A stretch of 64,000 nucleotides of DNA from Lutjanus erythropterus (Eukaryota > Chordata > Actinopteri > Lutjaniformes > Lutjanidae). Numbering within the stretch: position 1 is the stretch's first letter; each line of letters starts with the position of its first letter. Location: positions 40,038,232 through 40,102,231 of the forward strand of contig CM034595.1 of NCBI GenBank assembly GCA_020091685.1, in the 5' to 3' direction. The notes under the pieces are model-generated. The model was given only the letters and a program-made list of their open reading frames with translations. It had not been told where the DNA came from and did no database searches. The position numbers and the translations under genes are program-made. Of this stretch, positions 46,901-58,860 are shown piece by piece.

Positions 46901-47850
46901 AATGGTGGACTTTTACAGCAGCTTGATTCATGACAAATGCATATCAGTTTAAAAACACTCCTTCAAGCAGGTAGCCCTGCTGTAATGGCAATGCAAATCC
47001 CTGCGGTTCTGGGCTGACGCGCCGAGTCAAACTGACTCAAGTCAGGTCAGCATGTGTGTATGGAAAATGAGCTAGAGAAACAGATGTAGACAGAGACAAG
47101 TGTGCTTCACTCTCAAATGACTGTACAAATACTAGCTGGTAACTAGCCTTTAATGGTCCAAGACTGCTCTGCTGATGAAGTGTGGTAGTAAGGCGCTGCT
47201 GTGTTCATAAACAGGAACCTCTCGACAGCAGCAAACCCAATGCATGACCCTCTAACCTTCAGGCTGCAACCTGAACATCCAGTCCATGTTAAATGGACTA
47301 AATTGAATGTGCTGCTCATGTTTTACCACTGTATTTAAGCACGACCCATCCCTTGTTTCAGTAGCATCTAATAGTCATGAATCACATTTGTAGTCTTTCT
47401 GACAGTTTCATTATTAATACCTCATTTAATTTAATATGTAATGTAAGCTTTTTGTCAGTTTCTCCTGTCTTATATAAATCTGATATTTGTACCAATTGTA
47501 CATCGGGTTGAATCATCTTGAACTGATTGGACTACGGCAGCATCTAACTGCACAAAACTGACAACTGCAGTTGTGTTTACATGCTATTTAATTAATTAGC
47601 ACTCTAGTCTGCAAACTGATGTTAGCAGTGTTCTTTTCCCAGGTGGATGTTTGTTTGGTGGCTCGATCAACAAACTACGGCACAGGACAGGACGTACGCT
47701 CGAGTCTGTAGGTTAGATAAGGAGGAGAGGAAAGCTACTGTGGGCTGCTGTTCAGAGCTTTGTGGCTCTTGTGTTGTGTAGCAGGCTGCTGTCTGCTCTG
47801 CCTGTGATACAAAGCTGATGTTACTGCTTTATGCGGGATTTGATCAGCTG

Positions 47851-48174
47851 TGGGGCTGCAACTAATGATTATTTTAATAATCAATTAGTTGATCGTCTTT
47901 TTGATGAATCAATTTGTTGTTTAGTCCATGAAATGTCAGGAGAAATGCTGAAAAATGTCGATCAGTGTTTCCCAAAGCCCAAGGTGACATCCTCAAATGT
48001 CATGTTTTGCCTACAGTTGATTGTCATACAGGACTAAAGAAACCAGAATAAAGTCACATCTAAGAAGCTGGAATCAGAGAAATTGAATTTTTTTTCTTTA
48101 AAAAATGCCCAAAATGATTATTGATTACCAAAATAGTTGGCCTTTACTTTAATAGTCGACAAATGACAAGTCTA
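47851..48174. repeat. AT-rich hAT-like repeat, near full length
   Basis: Left TGGGGCTGCAACTAATGATT; interior blocks CAGTGTTTCCCAAAGCCCAA, 'GGTGACATCCTCAAATGTCA' and AGAAGCTGGAATCAGAGAAA; right end near AGTCGACAAATGACAAGTCTA in degraded form. An 8-base duplication could not be recognised. Confidence 0.75.
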
Positions 48175-49379
48175 TGAAGACAGATACCTAATGGTAGTCT
48201 GTCAGACTGAATGGGTGCCATCATGAAACTAAAAATTATAAAATATAAATGTCTCCCTTTTGGTTTTCTGAAGGACAACACAGGACAGGTGTTTTTAATT
48301 TCAGTTAGACTGGGACTATCACAATTATTGACGTGTAGGGGACATCTTCCACAGAGGTTTCCATGTTGCACTACTATGTTTGGACAGCAGCCCACAACAG
48401 ACCAAACAAAACGCTGGCTTTAGAAACGGCCTGAGACGAGGTGTTTGCAATCTGCAGGCTCACCGCTTGATGCCACCAGAACCTAATCTTTTATTGTAGT
48501 GTATTACCTGACTCATCGAGCTGTGTGTTTTTAGCCAACAACAAAACACTATGTCACAGCGATCATAAATCTTACTGCCTTACTTACGAGCAACCTTAAC
48601 TGAACCGACACCCACAGCACAACAATCCCATCAGCCTCTCTGCCAAGTTCTTAGCCATTATTTTTGTATAGTTCTCCACCGAACTGTGGCTGCCAGGAGG
48701 TTAGTGACACAAATCCTCTACAGGAGAAAAGACAAGGACACATGCTGTACAACATAAGCACTGTGTGAAAATATATGTCTAAGCTGCGTGAGTGTCTGAC
48801 TGACACAACGGAGGACGATACCTTTAAATATGTGAGAGCATAAGGATGTATGTAACCAGGAAACATGTTCCTTTATCCGCTGCCGCTTTGTGACAGTGTG
48901 CCATGTCAAATTTTCAAAACAATTCCTTTCAGCAACACGGGGGATGAAGGAAGAGGTGGCCGCCAGCCCTGCCTGCCTGTGTCAGTGGCTACAGCAGTCG
49001 TCTGGACGTCTGGCCCAATCAATACTCAGAGACAAGCATCTGCCTGGGTCTCCTGTTACTGTACCTCTGTCCTCAGAGCCATCTCAGACTGTTCTGCAGA
49101 CAGGCATGAGCTGCTGGCTCATATCAGCGGCGGGGCTTATCACAGAACAACACAGGAAATGTGATGCCACGTAGGGCGGCCGCTGACACTTTAATTTGTC
49201 ACTGGCGATAGGATTTGTCAAACTATTCCTGGAGTTCATCAGCCACCTGGCCTTATTTGCTCACTCCGCAGATGACTTTTCAGCCCTCTTGAGAAAATCC
49301 GCCGCCACAATGACCTTGATGCTCAATCACGGCATATTTTTCATTATGCACAAGCCTCTGTCATGGGAGCACCATGTTT

Positions 49380-50219
49380 CAGAGGTGGGGGACTTGAGTC
49401 AAATGACCTAAATGACAAATTTGAGGACTTGAGACTTGCTTGACTACCACCAACAAAAGACTTGACTTTGGCATGGTATTCATGACTTAAGACTTGACTA
49501 AGACTTGAGACAGATGATACAAAATGACTTTTTAAAATCAAATATTTGCATTTTTCTTGGCAGACCAGCAGATGCCAACGCACAATATATGATGGAGAGA
49601 TTTAGTCAAAAAAAAAAAGAAAAGAAAATTAAGGTTCAAAGATTTTTTGTTGATAATGGTAGTAAGAAGAGAAGAACAGTAGAATCACATGAGAAGCATC
49701 TCTATTTATTCTTAGAATATAACCACTGTGAAACAATCAGGAAATAACGTTTTATTTCTCTGATTCACCAGCATTCAGTCTTTACCTTGCACAACCATAG
49801 CTGCATGTCTCTCCTGCATAAACAAATGAACACAGGCCAAAGGAAGATTTTTGGCATCTATTTTGCAGCATGAAATGCAAGCCAGACCCAGACTTCGAAG
49901 CTGAGCACATGAAATAAACAAAGCAAGGGTGCAACTGGGAGATTCATCATCATTTGGTCCATGAACTCTGACTAAATAGCATCTGGTTTCAAAGATATTT
50001 CAAGTTGACTCTGGAGCAGTCTGACTGCCATATCTCCAAAAGTTGACTCTGCCTCAGACTTAACTTTTCAAGACTGCTGTCTTTTAACTGATTTAAATGT
50101 TGAAACTCAGAAGATCACCAGAATATCATCTGACTTAACTTGTGATTTGCTTCATTTTCATGACGGTAACTTGAAGATTATGACTTGAGACCTGCTTGTG
50201 ACTTTAACTCCCTCCTCTG
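49380..50219. mobile_element. Probable hAT-like element rich in ACTTGAGAC motifs
   Basis: The left end CAGAGGTGGGGGACTTGAG and the right end in reverse complement CAGAGGAGGGAGTTAAAG match as terminal inverted repeats. Sub-terminal GACTTGAGACTTGCTTGAC (left) and GACTTGAGACCTGCTTGTGA (right) recur. Flanking octamers CCATGTTT and ATATGTTG agree at only 5 of 8 positions, so the insertion is old or the boundary is off by some bases. Confidence 0.65.
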
Positions 50220-51203
50220 ATATGTTGTTCTTCAGTGCGAGACTATGCGGTGGGTACTGATGAACCTCTGTGAGAGCTATAAAAATTATCTGTCATTACC
50301 TGACAACATGACTTACCTCAGAAATAACAGATGAGATTGTTCACAGAGCTGTAAAATCTATCAAGATGAAGATCACACGAAGGCCGAATTGAGAGGGGGA
50401 TACAAGCTTTCAGGCAAGTCTACATAGATTGGAGAAACAGAATAATAAATAAAAAAGGTAAAAGGAGAGACAGGTATTCCGAAAGACTGTTTGGAGTTTG
50501 TTGAGTTTGTTTTGGGACGTCTCTGGGGTCTCCTACCACTGCTAAGTTTTTCAGAAGTTTGCTCATGCTAATTTAAGCCAAAAAAATCAGTCCTGTATCC
50601 AGAGGGACGATGATGGGGTTTGCAGGTTAGCACCAAAGGAATAAATTTGCATTATTTGTGAGGCTTTAGTGCTGACAGTTACATATTTACACTATATTTT
50701 CTACAGTGCCTTGGTTTGTCAAGTTTATTTGGTTTTGATTTTAGATATATCTATCAGCAGGAATTTTAAATGCCAGTCAGGATTGAAAGGCTTTTTGAAG
50801 TAACATTTGTTGTATCTGGAACAAAATCAATGTACATTTGGAGCTGCGATTACCCGACAGTGTGTTTGAACCAACACAGAGCTAATACAAAGGAAAAAAA
50901 CATGTTAGACGCTGAGCTGTGCGTGACGAAGAACATTTGCAACTTATCGTTTTCTTATGAAAGTGTTTGACAGAGTATCATAGCACACACCCAAACCCAG
51001 AAACACCCTCTCTCTTCAATGTACACTGCTGAACTGTGTGAATGTTTTTGGTGCCTTGAATTTTGTTAAACTTTGTGGCCTGTGGCCTGGCTGGCATCCA
51101 AAATCAAAACAAATGTGTTTTTAAAGGAACTGCAGAAGAAATCCATATTCACTTTCAGCTGAAATAAAGGAAACTGAAAGGCTTTAAGAAAAAAAAGAAG
51201 ACA

Positions 51204-51330
51204 GGGCGGCGTGGTAGCTCACCATGTACAAAGGTTGAGTCCGTAGTGCAGATTTGATTCCAGCCCATGCACTTTGCTACATATCAACCCCCCTTTGCTG
51301 CCATCCCTATCTAATAAAGGCTAAAAGCTG
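51204..51330 (+). mobile_element. tRNA-derived SINE, plus strand
   Basis: Head GGGCGGCGTGGTAGCTCACC (box A region), then GTGCAGATTTGATTCCAGCC (box B, compare GGTTCGATTCC), then a pyrimidine-rich body and the tail CTAATAAAGGCTAAAAGCTG typical of a common teleost SINE family. Confidence 0.8.
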
Positions 51331-51359
51331 AAGACAAATTTAATATAAAAGGATAAAGA

Positions 51360-52120
51360 ACACTGCCACATTAAAACGACCTGTCTAATACTGGAATATT
51401 GTGTAGCCCTGCGTCGTACCACCAAAACAGCACGGACCTCTGAAGGTGTCCTGTGGTATCTAGCACTAAGACGTTAGCAGCAGATCCTTTAAGCCCTGGA
51501 AGATACAAGGTGGAGCCACCATGGATTGGACTTACTGTTCCAGCACATCCGACAGACGCTCAATCAGATTGAGGTCTGGAAAAACTGGAGGCCGAGTGAA
51601 CACCTTATCAACAACCAGGCCACCTTCTTCCATCGCTCCTTGGTCCAGCTCTGATGCTCATTTGTTGACAGGGGCCAACATGGGCTGCTGCAATGCACCG
51701 TGTGACCCGACACCTTTCTATCACAGCCAGCACTGACTTTTTCAGCGATTTGTGCTACTGTAGCTCTTCTGCAGGATTGTACCAGACGGACTAACCTTCA
51801 CTCCACATGCACATCGATGAGCCTTGGGTGCCCATGACCCTGTCGCTGGTGGTTGTCCTTCCTCAGACTACTTTTGCTAGGTACTGGCACTGGAAACAGC
51901 CCACAAGTGAGATGCTCTGACTCAATCATACAGCCATCACAATTTGGCACTTGTCAAAGTCGCTAAGATCCTTTTCGTCACCCATGTCTCATGCTGACAA
52001 CACCAACTAGAAAAACCGACTGTTCACTGGCTCCTGGATATATCCCACCCCTTGACAGGTGCCAGTGTAACAAGAGTTTCAATGTTATTCACTTTACCTG
52101 TCAGTGGTTTTCAATCAGGT
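51360..52120 (-). pseudogene. Internally deleted Tc1/mariner (IS630-type) transposon remnant
   Basis: The whole segment is recognisable as a common fish element whose transposase is read on the minus strand. At 51830-52000 the minus strand still encodes the helix-turn-helix region (around GHGHPRLIDV and KRILATLTSAKL-like remnants, with stops and frameshifts). At 51515-51600 the DDE-domain C-terminus is represented (complement of GGACTTACTGTTCCAGCACA and 'CAATCAGATTGAGGTCTGG'). Between about 51600 and 51625 the sequence jumps from the 3' part of the gene to a middle part, so several hundred bases of the DDE domain are deleted. Terminal segments CCACATTAAAACGACCTGTC (51367) and ACCTGTCAGTGGTTTTCAAT (about 52098) resemble inverted ends. 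Confidence 0.8.
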
Positions 52121-53667
52121 GCTGTAATATTTACAGAAAAAATACTACTACACTGTCAGTTCCTTGCTAATTTGTAACCATGTACTTTACTTTTTTAAGA
52201 AAGTCCATTGTAACTCTGAAGAAATGAGTCTTACTCTTACTGTTAAGAGTGAAGTGTGTGCTCAAAAACAAATAACTTGATTTAAATGCCAGTTCAACTG
52301 AACTGTTTCTTGCTGTTAATTGCTGTCATTAATCTTGTTCACAATGTCCATTAAAAGATTCCATCCTAATGTGCTTCCAATAGAGAAACTGTTGTCCTCA
52401 TTCTGCGTAAAACTATAATATATTACAAACTACTACACTATGAGGCTTTAGAAGTATGAGTCAGACAAATCAAGTGGGTATTTTCCAAAGTACAGGCAAG
52501 AAAAAAAAGGATTTTCATACTAAACAGAGCAAATACTTTGGAAGACTCATCCTTGATTTAGCTAACCCAGGCAGCTGAACTCTCACATCAACTTCACATA
52601 AAATTTGAAATCTATTCTTGCTCAAAACGAGGGCTGTGGATTCTGTTGCATGTTAGGAAGGGATATCTTAAAGGCCAGCATAAAAAGGAGCAATGATTTC
52701 AGCGAACAAAATCTCTTTAAATTTTCACACGGACACCTGACAAATATTCTAAGACCGACTTGAAAAATTCTAAACTTATCCTTTAACAACTGTGTTCCAC
52801 TATGTTATAATTAAAAACTCGAACTGCTGCTACTCACAAATGAGGCATTTCTCTGGAAGAGGAACGAGGCAGATTCACTGTAATCTCTGTGATTTCATTT
52901 CCCTGCTTCAGTCTCAGCGATTTGGAGCTGCAGATGTCTCCTCTCTGTGCTTAAGCCCCTTTGACCATATGCTCTTGCCGCCCCGGACCGTGACACAGAG
53001 GGTTTTTAATCAGTCTTCTCAATGACGGGGCACATTCTGTCATTAAAACACAAACGCTTTGACGATCGCTCGAGCCTCTCGTCTCCAAGTCTCTTGGCTG
53101 CAGCTAGGCCTGGAATCGCTGCATCTATTGCTGCTGCCTTGCAAGAAAAAAAAGACTTTAACAGCAAGACTTTCTGATCTATTTGAGCTGGATGGATCCT
53201 GATACCATCCAAAACGCAATTTTCTCACTCTGTTTGGATAAAGAGTGCATTTAGAAGACTCGTACACTGAAGTCAGTGATTCAGCAAGATTGTCCCCTTC
53301 TGTTGCGCTCAAATAGTTTCTGGATAAACCCTGTTGTTGACAAACCTAACACACTGGAAAACAAGTAAGTAAAGCCGTAGCCTGCATCTATGTTCATGTG
53401 GTTTAGACTACAGTGGGCTAATATGATGTTACAAATTATCTATAGTCACTGCTTTATATTATTACCAGAGGTTATCAGAGGTTATCAAAGTGTGGCCCGC
53501 AAACTTGACCTTTTATGCATGCATTATATTTCAGTCATTCCATTTCAGTACTTTCACTTTAAATAGCCTACTTCTAATACAGTACTGCATCAAACTGTGA
53601 CCCCAGAATAAGCAGCTCTCAGGTTAGAGATGACAACTTGAAGAAAGCTACTTGCTTCATGGCAAGT

Positions 53668-54224
53668 AGTGACACTTCATCCCCCAAAACCAAAAAAGAC
53701 ATATTTTTCCCCCTCTGGCCAACACTACTGTTTATCCACCTAGATTATTTTGGTGTGAGCTGCAGAGTTTTGGAGATATCTGCCCTCTCTCCGATAAAGT
53801 GGAACTAGATGGCACTTGGCTCGTGGTGCTCAAAGCAGCAAAAAATACACTTTAGAAATTCAACAGCGATGTCAGAGATCATGACCCAGTTACTCGATAT
53901 CCACAGACCTTGTTGTGAGCAGCCAGATTGCACTGCAAAAACAGAGCAGTTGCAGTAGATTCTACTGTGGAGAGAAAATTGTTTTTATGAAACAGCCCAC
54001 AACAAGGTCTATGGAATATCTTGAGTAACCAGGACATCATTTCTGGAATGAGATACTGCTGCTAATTTTTTCTTTTTTTTTTTTTTTTTTTGGTACTTTC
54101 AGCACCACATGCCAGTGGCAGTGTCATCTCTAACACTCTGGAAGTCTGTACTTTCTAGATTAAAAAATAGCACTATAGGCCAGAGGAAAAATATCTACTT
54201 TTGATTTTGGGGAGAGCTGTCCCT
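53668..54224. mobile_element. Foldback (long inverted repeat) element, 557 bp
   Basis: The two halves are reverse complements in block order. Left: AGACATATTTTTCCCCCTCT, CCACCTAGATTATTTTGG, TGGCACTTGGCTCGTGGTGC, CACAGACCTTGTTGTGAGCA. Right: CCCACAACAAGGTCTATGGA, AGCACCACATGCCAGTGGCA, TTCTAGATTAAAAAATAGCA, GAGGAAAAATATCTACTTTT. The right end is CTGTCCCT followed by TTAA; the left flank has no TTAA. A poly-T run (about 54067-54090) interrupts the right arm. Confidence 0.85.
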
Positions 54225-56584
54225 TTAAATATGGACGGGAGACAGAAAAGCCACCGAGGAAAAAAATGCAGTATGGTTGAAGAGAAAAAGAGATTTCAGG
54301 AAAAATGGATCAACTCTTACTTGGTCAGTCCTCGGGGAACAGATAAAGTTCACGGGTTTTCCTGTGTGGACCTGAATCGAATGCAGGCTTCCTAAATTGG
54401 GACCACTGATCTAAACCAATTTGTGACAGGAATAATATCCTTGAGCCCACCTCTGTTTTGGCACAAAAAGGAAATAGAAAAAACAGAAAAATCACAGCTT
54501 CTCTTCAGCAAGCACGTGCAGCGAGACAGTGTCAGTGCAAACAGCCAAAAGCTAAAACATAGAGATCCTATTCCATCTCAAGCAGCTATTTTGGATTGCA
54601 GCCAACTGTCCAAACAGATCAATTTTAATGTGTGCAGGAGTTATCTGAAGGGTGAAACTGACAGAACTTTAATGGGCAGATATATGAACTTTATTATAAT
54701 TGAATTAATTTGGATTTTGCCCTAAAAGTAAACATTATTCAATAGCACGGAGCATTACCATAAATTAAGCCTAATTCGAAACCAACTCTAAAATAAGATT
54801 CAATATTTTTTGACCTTTACGTGTTGTTTAAGACAGAAATGGATTAAACTGTTGACCCTATGCTCATTTGAATTGTAATTATAAACAGCCTTGAGTCGGC
54901 TGTGGAGGGCTTCCTGACTTTCACCTCAACTTGAAGTGATCCCACCCTCATTATCCAAATTTACTAAATGTTACAAAACCTGCGCGCAGGGATGAATTTG
55001 CTTAGGGATGAGAGGACTGAGGTTAAAGTAAAGCACACGTCCACACAACCTGAGTCTTGCTCCTCACACAAATGTTTAGCCCGAGCGCTGTGCTGTGGGG
55101 CTGCAGCCATGTTTGCTGACGCTGTAGAAGCAGTTATGCTCTTTTACAGGGATTTCTTTCCCATTACAGGGAGATGATTTATTTAAACTCGGCTGCAGAT
55201 TTGTTTTTGCACTCCATGTTCTGGGAGCTTTTTGTTTCTCTATGAATATGGCAAATGTAAACACCAGTGCCGGTTACGGGGAGTGAGGCCTGCAGATTGT
55301 TTGTGCTGACAGTGAAAGAGCTGTTATCACAAACGGAGGGCTGTTTTTCCTCCTCACAGCTTGTTGTCTGTGCTCGAGCACCGACACGCAACCGTGTTTG
55401 TGTGTGGTTCTCGTAACAACCTGGCTCCTGTCCAGCATCTCGGAGCGTCGAATAGCGTGTGGACATCTCATAAAGCATCGCACGCTGTGTGGGGTTTGTG
55501 CATTCTGTTTTTGCTAAGTTGGCTAGTTTGACTTGCCTCCAGGAAGTTGCATCACTTCAGCGTTCCCACGTGAGGATAATTAGTCGTTGATAAACATGAG
55601 CATCAGCGAGAAGTTTCTTTGAAGTTTAAATATTATTCTGAAAGGCATGTTTGAGAGCAGAGTCGATACGGTTCTCCCTGTAGCTCATCAGATCACTGCT
55701 GAATTTCAGCTCTAATGGTGATCAATAACAAAATTATTCTTTTCGCTGCTTGGGAGGAAAATCCTGAAAGGGCAGCGACCATTTCAGAACGTTGCTCTTG
55801 TGTTTTCTTGATTTTCTTCATTTACCTTTTATCTTCTCTTTGGCGGCCTGAGGTGCTGAGGGAGCCTCACGACTCCCACACAGATGACTCCGCAGATGCC
55901 TGTTAGGAAGGCAGGGAATACATCACATCTGCTGATCGATATCCCCTGCTTAGGGCTCGCAGGTTCACTGAATATTAAGCACCGTGGGAAAGTTATCCTG
56001 TCACGTTCCAGGTGAGGAGAGCTAAAGCCGGCAATTATCCCATTTTCCCGCCCACAGAGTGAACGCAGGTTTTTAATGAAAAGAGAATCTGATCCATTAA
56101 CAAACCCCCTTCATTTTTTTTTAAAAAAACCTCTATTTTTGTGGTTAACTCCATTTGGAGCCATAATTTCACTTGGCAGACTGGTTTTCTCTGCTTTTGC
56201 TCTGTGAAAGATTTGGTGATGTTCACTTATGACTGTGCTGTTGAGCTACAAACAGAAGCCATTCTGGCTCAGTATTTGTATGTAAAATACACCAATTACA
56301 AAAGACTGATGTGCTAACTTGAAACCATTGGATGCACGTTGATTTATAACACACCAGCTTCTGCGGGGCTTAATTGAGGCAGTCAGCAGACATTAAGGCA
56401 GATTACCAGTTATTTTGGCTAAAACTTGCAAGCTTGGCTTCAACCACTTTTATTAGAGTTGCTGGCACAGATTACAGCACAGATGTTAAAATACAGGGCC
56501 AATAAATTATCAAACGATAATGTAAAGTGTATATTATTATTTATTATTCCATCAACAGAATTAGAGCCTATAAATACTGGTTAT

Positions 56585-56966
56585 TGGGGCTGTGTATATA
56601 TTGATACCTATCACGATAGAGGGACACTGATTCAATATATTGCGATAAATTGTGATACTGTAAGCAAGGTGATATATTGCTATTTTTTTAAATCAAATTT
56701 TAGGAAAACTGTCAGCAAAAAGAACAGACAACCATGTACATAAAGTCTGAGGTTAAAAAGTTGACTTTTTTATGCAATCAGAACAGTTAAGACACATAAC
56801 GATGCTATCTAGCAGTCGGGGGTTTAAACACAAAACATAATGAATCGCTGCCACAAATCTTTGCATGTATCACGATATCATAATACAGTGTTTTTGAGAA
56901 TCGATGCAGTGTCACAAAACATAATATCATGATACTCAAGTATGTCAATATTTTCTTACACTCCTC
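56585..56966. mobile_element. hAT-type element related to 5727-6494, 382 bp, 6/8 target duplication
   Basis: Left end TGGGGCTGTGTATAT; right end in reverse complement GAGGAGTGTAAGAAAATA. Flanking octamers CTGGTTAT (56577-56584) and CTGACTAT (56967-56974). The terminal third parallels the 5727-6494 element (ATCACGATATCATAATACAG; CACAAAACATAATATCATGA), so it is an older or internally shortened relative. Confidence 0.75.
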
Positions 56967-58674
56967 CTGACTATATAATATTAATGTCAAAGCACTCAAA
57001 TTCTGGGGCAAAATGCTCCAAAAGCAAAAACAAAGCATATTTGAAGTTTTTGCTGAACTTCACTAGAAAAAGATTAATGAATATTTAAAGAGTCAGAACT
57101 TTGTTTTTGTTGCCAAAGTGTCAGTCAGTTAGATTTGGTTCGTTCAGAGCTACGGGATAGTAAATCTATTTCTGCACACTGCATCATCTCACTGATTTTC
57201 TTACCCTCAGGTGTGCTTAAACTACAAGTTAGGTGAACTAAGTTTTAAAATACAAAAATGTGAAATTATCAGTTATATAATCAGCAGGCAATTATAGTAT
57301 CAGCTGAAAAAAATCCATATCATGCTTCCCTAGTTTTCCATGCCAGCTAACAACTTATTTAGATATCAGCTGCAAGCAACTCATAGTTGAATAACATGTT
57401 TGAGTCAGACTCAAATGTTATTCAGCTTCGCCAGTGTTATTACCAGCATTGTGAAGGGGCCATGAGGGGTCTCCAATTTGCACGTCCATAAATCTTTATA
57501 TCAGTACCGACTATTTTTTACTAATGACTGACTATTTTTTGTTAATTTGTAAACAACTGAAAGTAATGCAGATTGATGTATTTTTTTCACTAATTAAGCC
57601 ATTTTATACACTGTTTAAATGGCACTGTGAGCAAAGTGAAACCGTGTCATCCAGTTATCCTGTGGTGCTTTCTGTCACCAGATTCAACATCGGCAAGAGA
57701 AGCTCTTTCTGTTTGTTCCCCTTTAAAAAAAAAAAAGTCTCTCCATTTTTAATTTTTCACCTCTTATGAGCTGAGACACTGTTCCCTGTTACACCCCCAC
57801 ATGATTTCAGCTACGATGGGTGTATTTTTAAAATCCCTGCCCAACACAGCTGTAAAGAAAACCCAATTGGGGAATATTTTTACATCCCTGGGACACAGCC
57901 TAATGAGCAATGCCAGTCCTGTCAGACAAACTATGATCTTACCAGAAGTCATATTGCAAGGAAAAACACCCATGGGGATCTTAGTCAAGCTGCAGCAAAG
58001 CCTCATGGGTAAACATTGTTAAGACAGCAGCTCTGTAAATAGAACAGGCTGCTTACATGTACAGACTGCTGACATGTACAGTACACCGGTGATGGTATGT
58101 CCCTGTGTGGTAGGTTGTGTGTTGCGGCTCCCAGAGTCCCACCAGCCTACCATTAGTCTGAGCTCAGTGTCTCTGTCAAATCCCTCTGCATCCCTCCGCC
58201 TCTCCGAGCGGAGCCAAGCGGAGAGCCTCTGACAGTTAGCAAGCGCCTCGGCTGCACACATCATTGATACTAATGGGGATGGAAGGCTGGTGTAGGGTGG
58301 CGTGTGTGTCAGAGTTCGCTGGGGTGTGTGTGTGTTTGTGCATACGTGGGTAACCAGAGTCAGGATTACACAAGTGGAGCATGTGTGGTGCGCTCTGCGG
58401 CACGGAGATCAATTCATGTCGCTGCAGCAAATGGCATGACAACCAGTCTCCTCCCCATCACCATCTGCCTCCTCTGTGCCAATTTGTCACAGCACATCCA
58501 AGTGTGGCCATGCCCTCGTTTAACATTGAGCAAGAGCATGACTCGGTGAACAACATGAGGAAGAAAAGGAGAGGAGGAGAAAATAAGGGCACTGACAAAG
58601 ACTGCGAGCCTCGGGGGGAACGGTGAGAGAGGTCAACTGGAGTTTATCAGAGGGCAGAGGCAAGAAACATACAC

Positions 58675-58860
58675 GGGGGGCGTCCTGGTGACTCAGTTGG
58701 CTCAGGTGCAAACCACATACCTGCAACGTCCTGGATTAAAGTCAGGACTTTTTGTCACATCTCCTCTCTGCCAATCCCACCCATCTGAGCATTTTATGCA
58801 GACAGAAACACCAAAAAAAAAAAAAAAAAAAGAAAAAGAAAAAAAGCATCTAAAAAAAAT
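58675..58860 (+). mobile_element. tRNA-derived SINE with A-rich tail, plus strand
   Basis: Head GGGGGGCGTCCTGGTGACTC then AGTTGGCTCAGG (box A), 'CAACGTCCTGGATTAAAGTC' (box B region), pyrimidine-rich body, and an A-rich tail from 58812 with a run of about 19 A. The layout matches the copy at 51204-51330. Confidence 0.75.

Noticed and set aside
51204..51280. Functional tRNA gene
   Set aside because: Only the A and B box regions are tRNA-like; the cloverleaf does not close, and the body and tail are those of a SINE.
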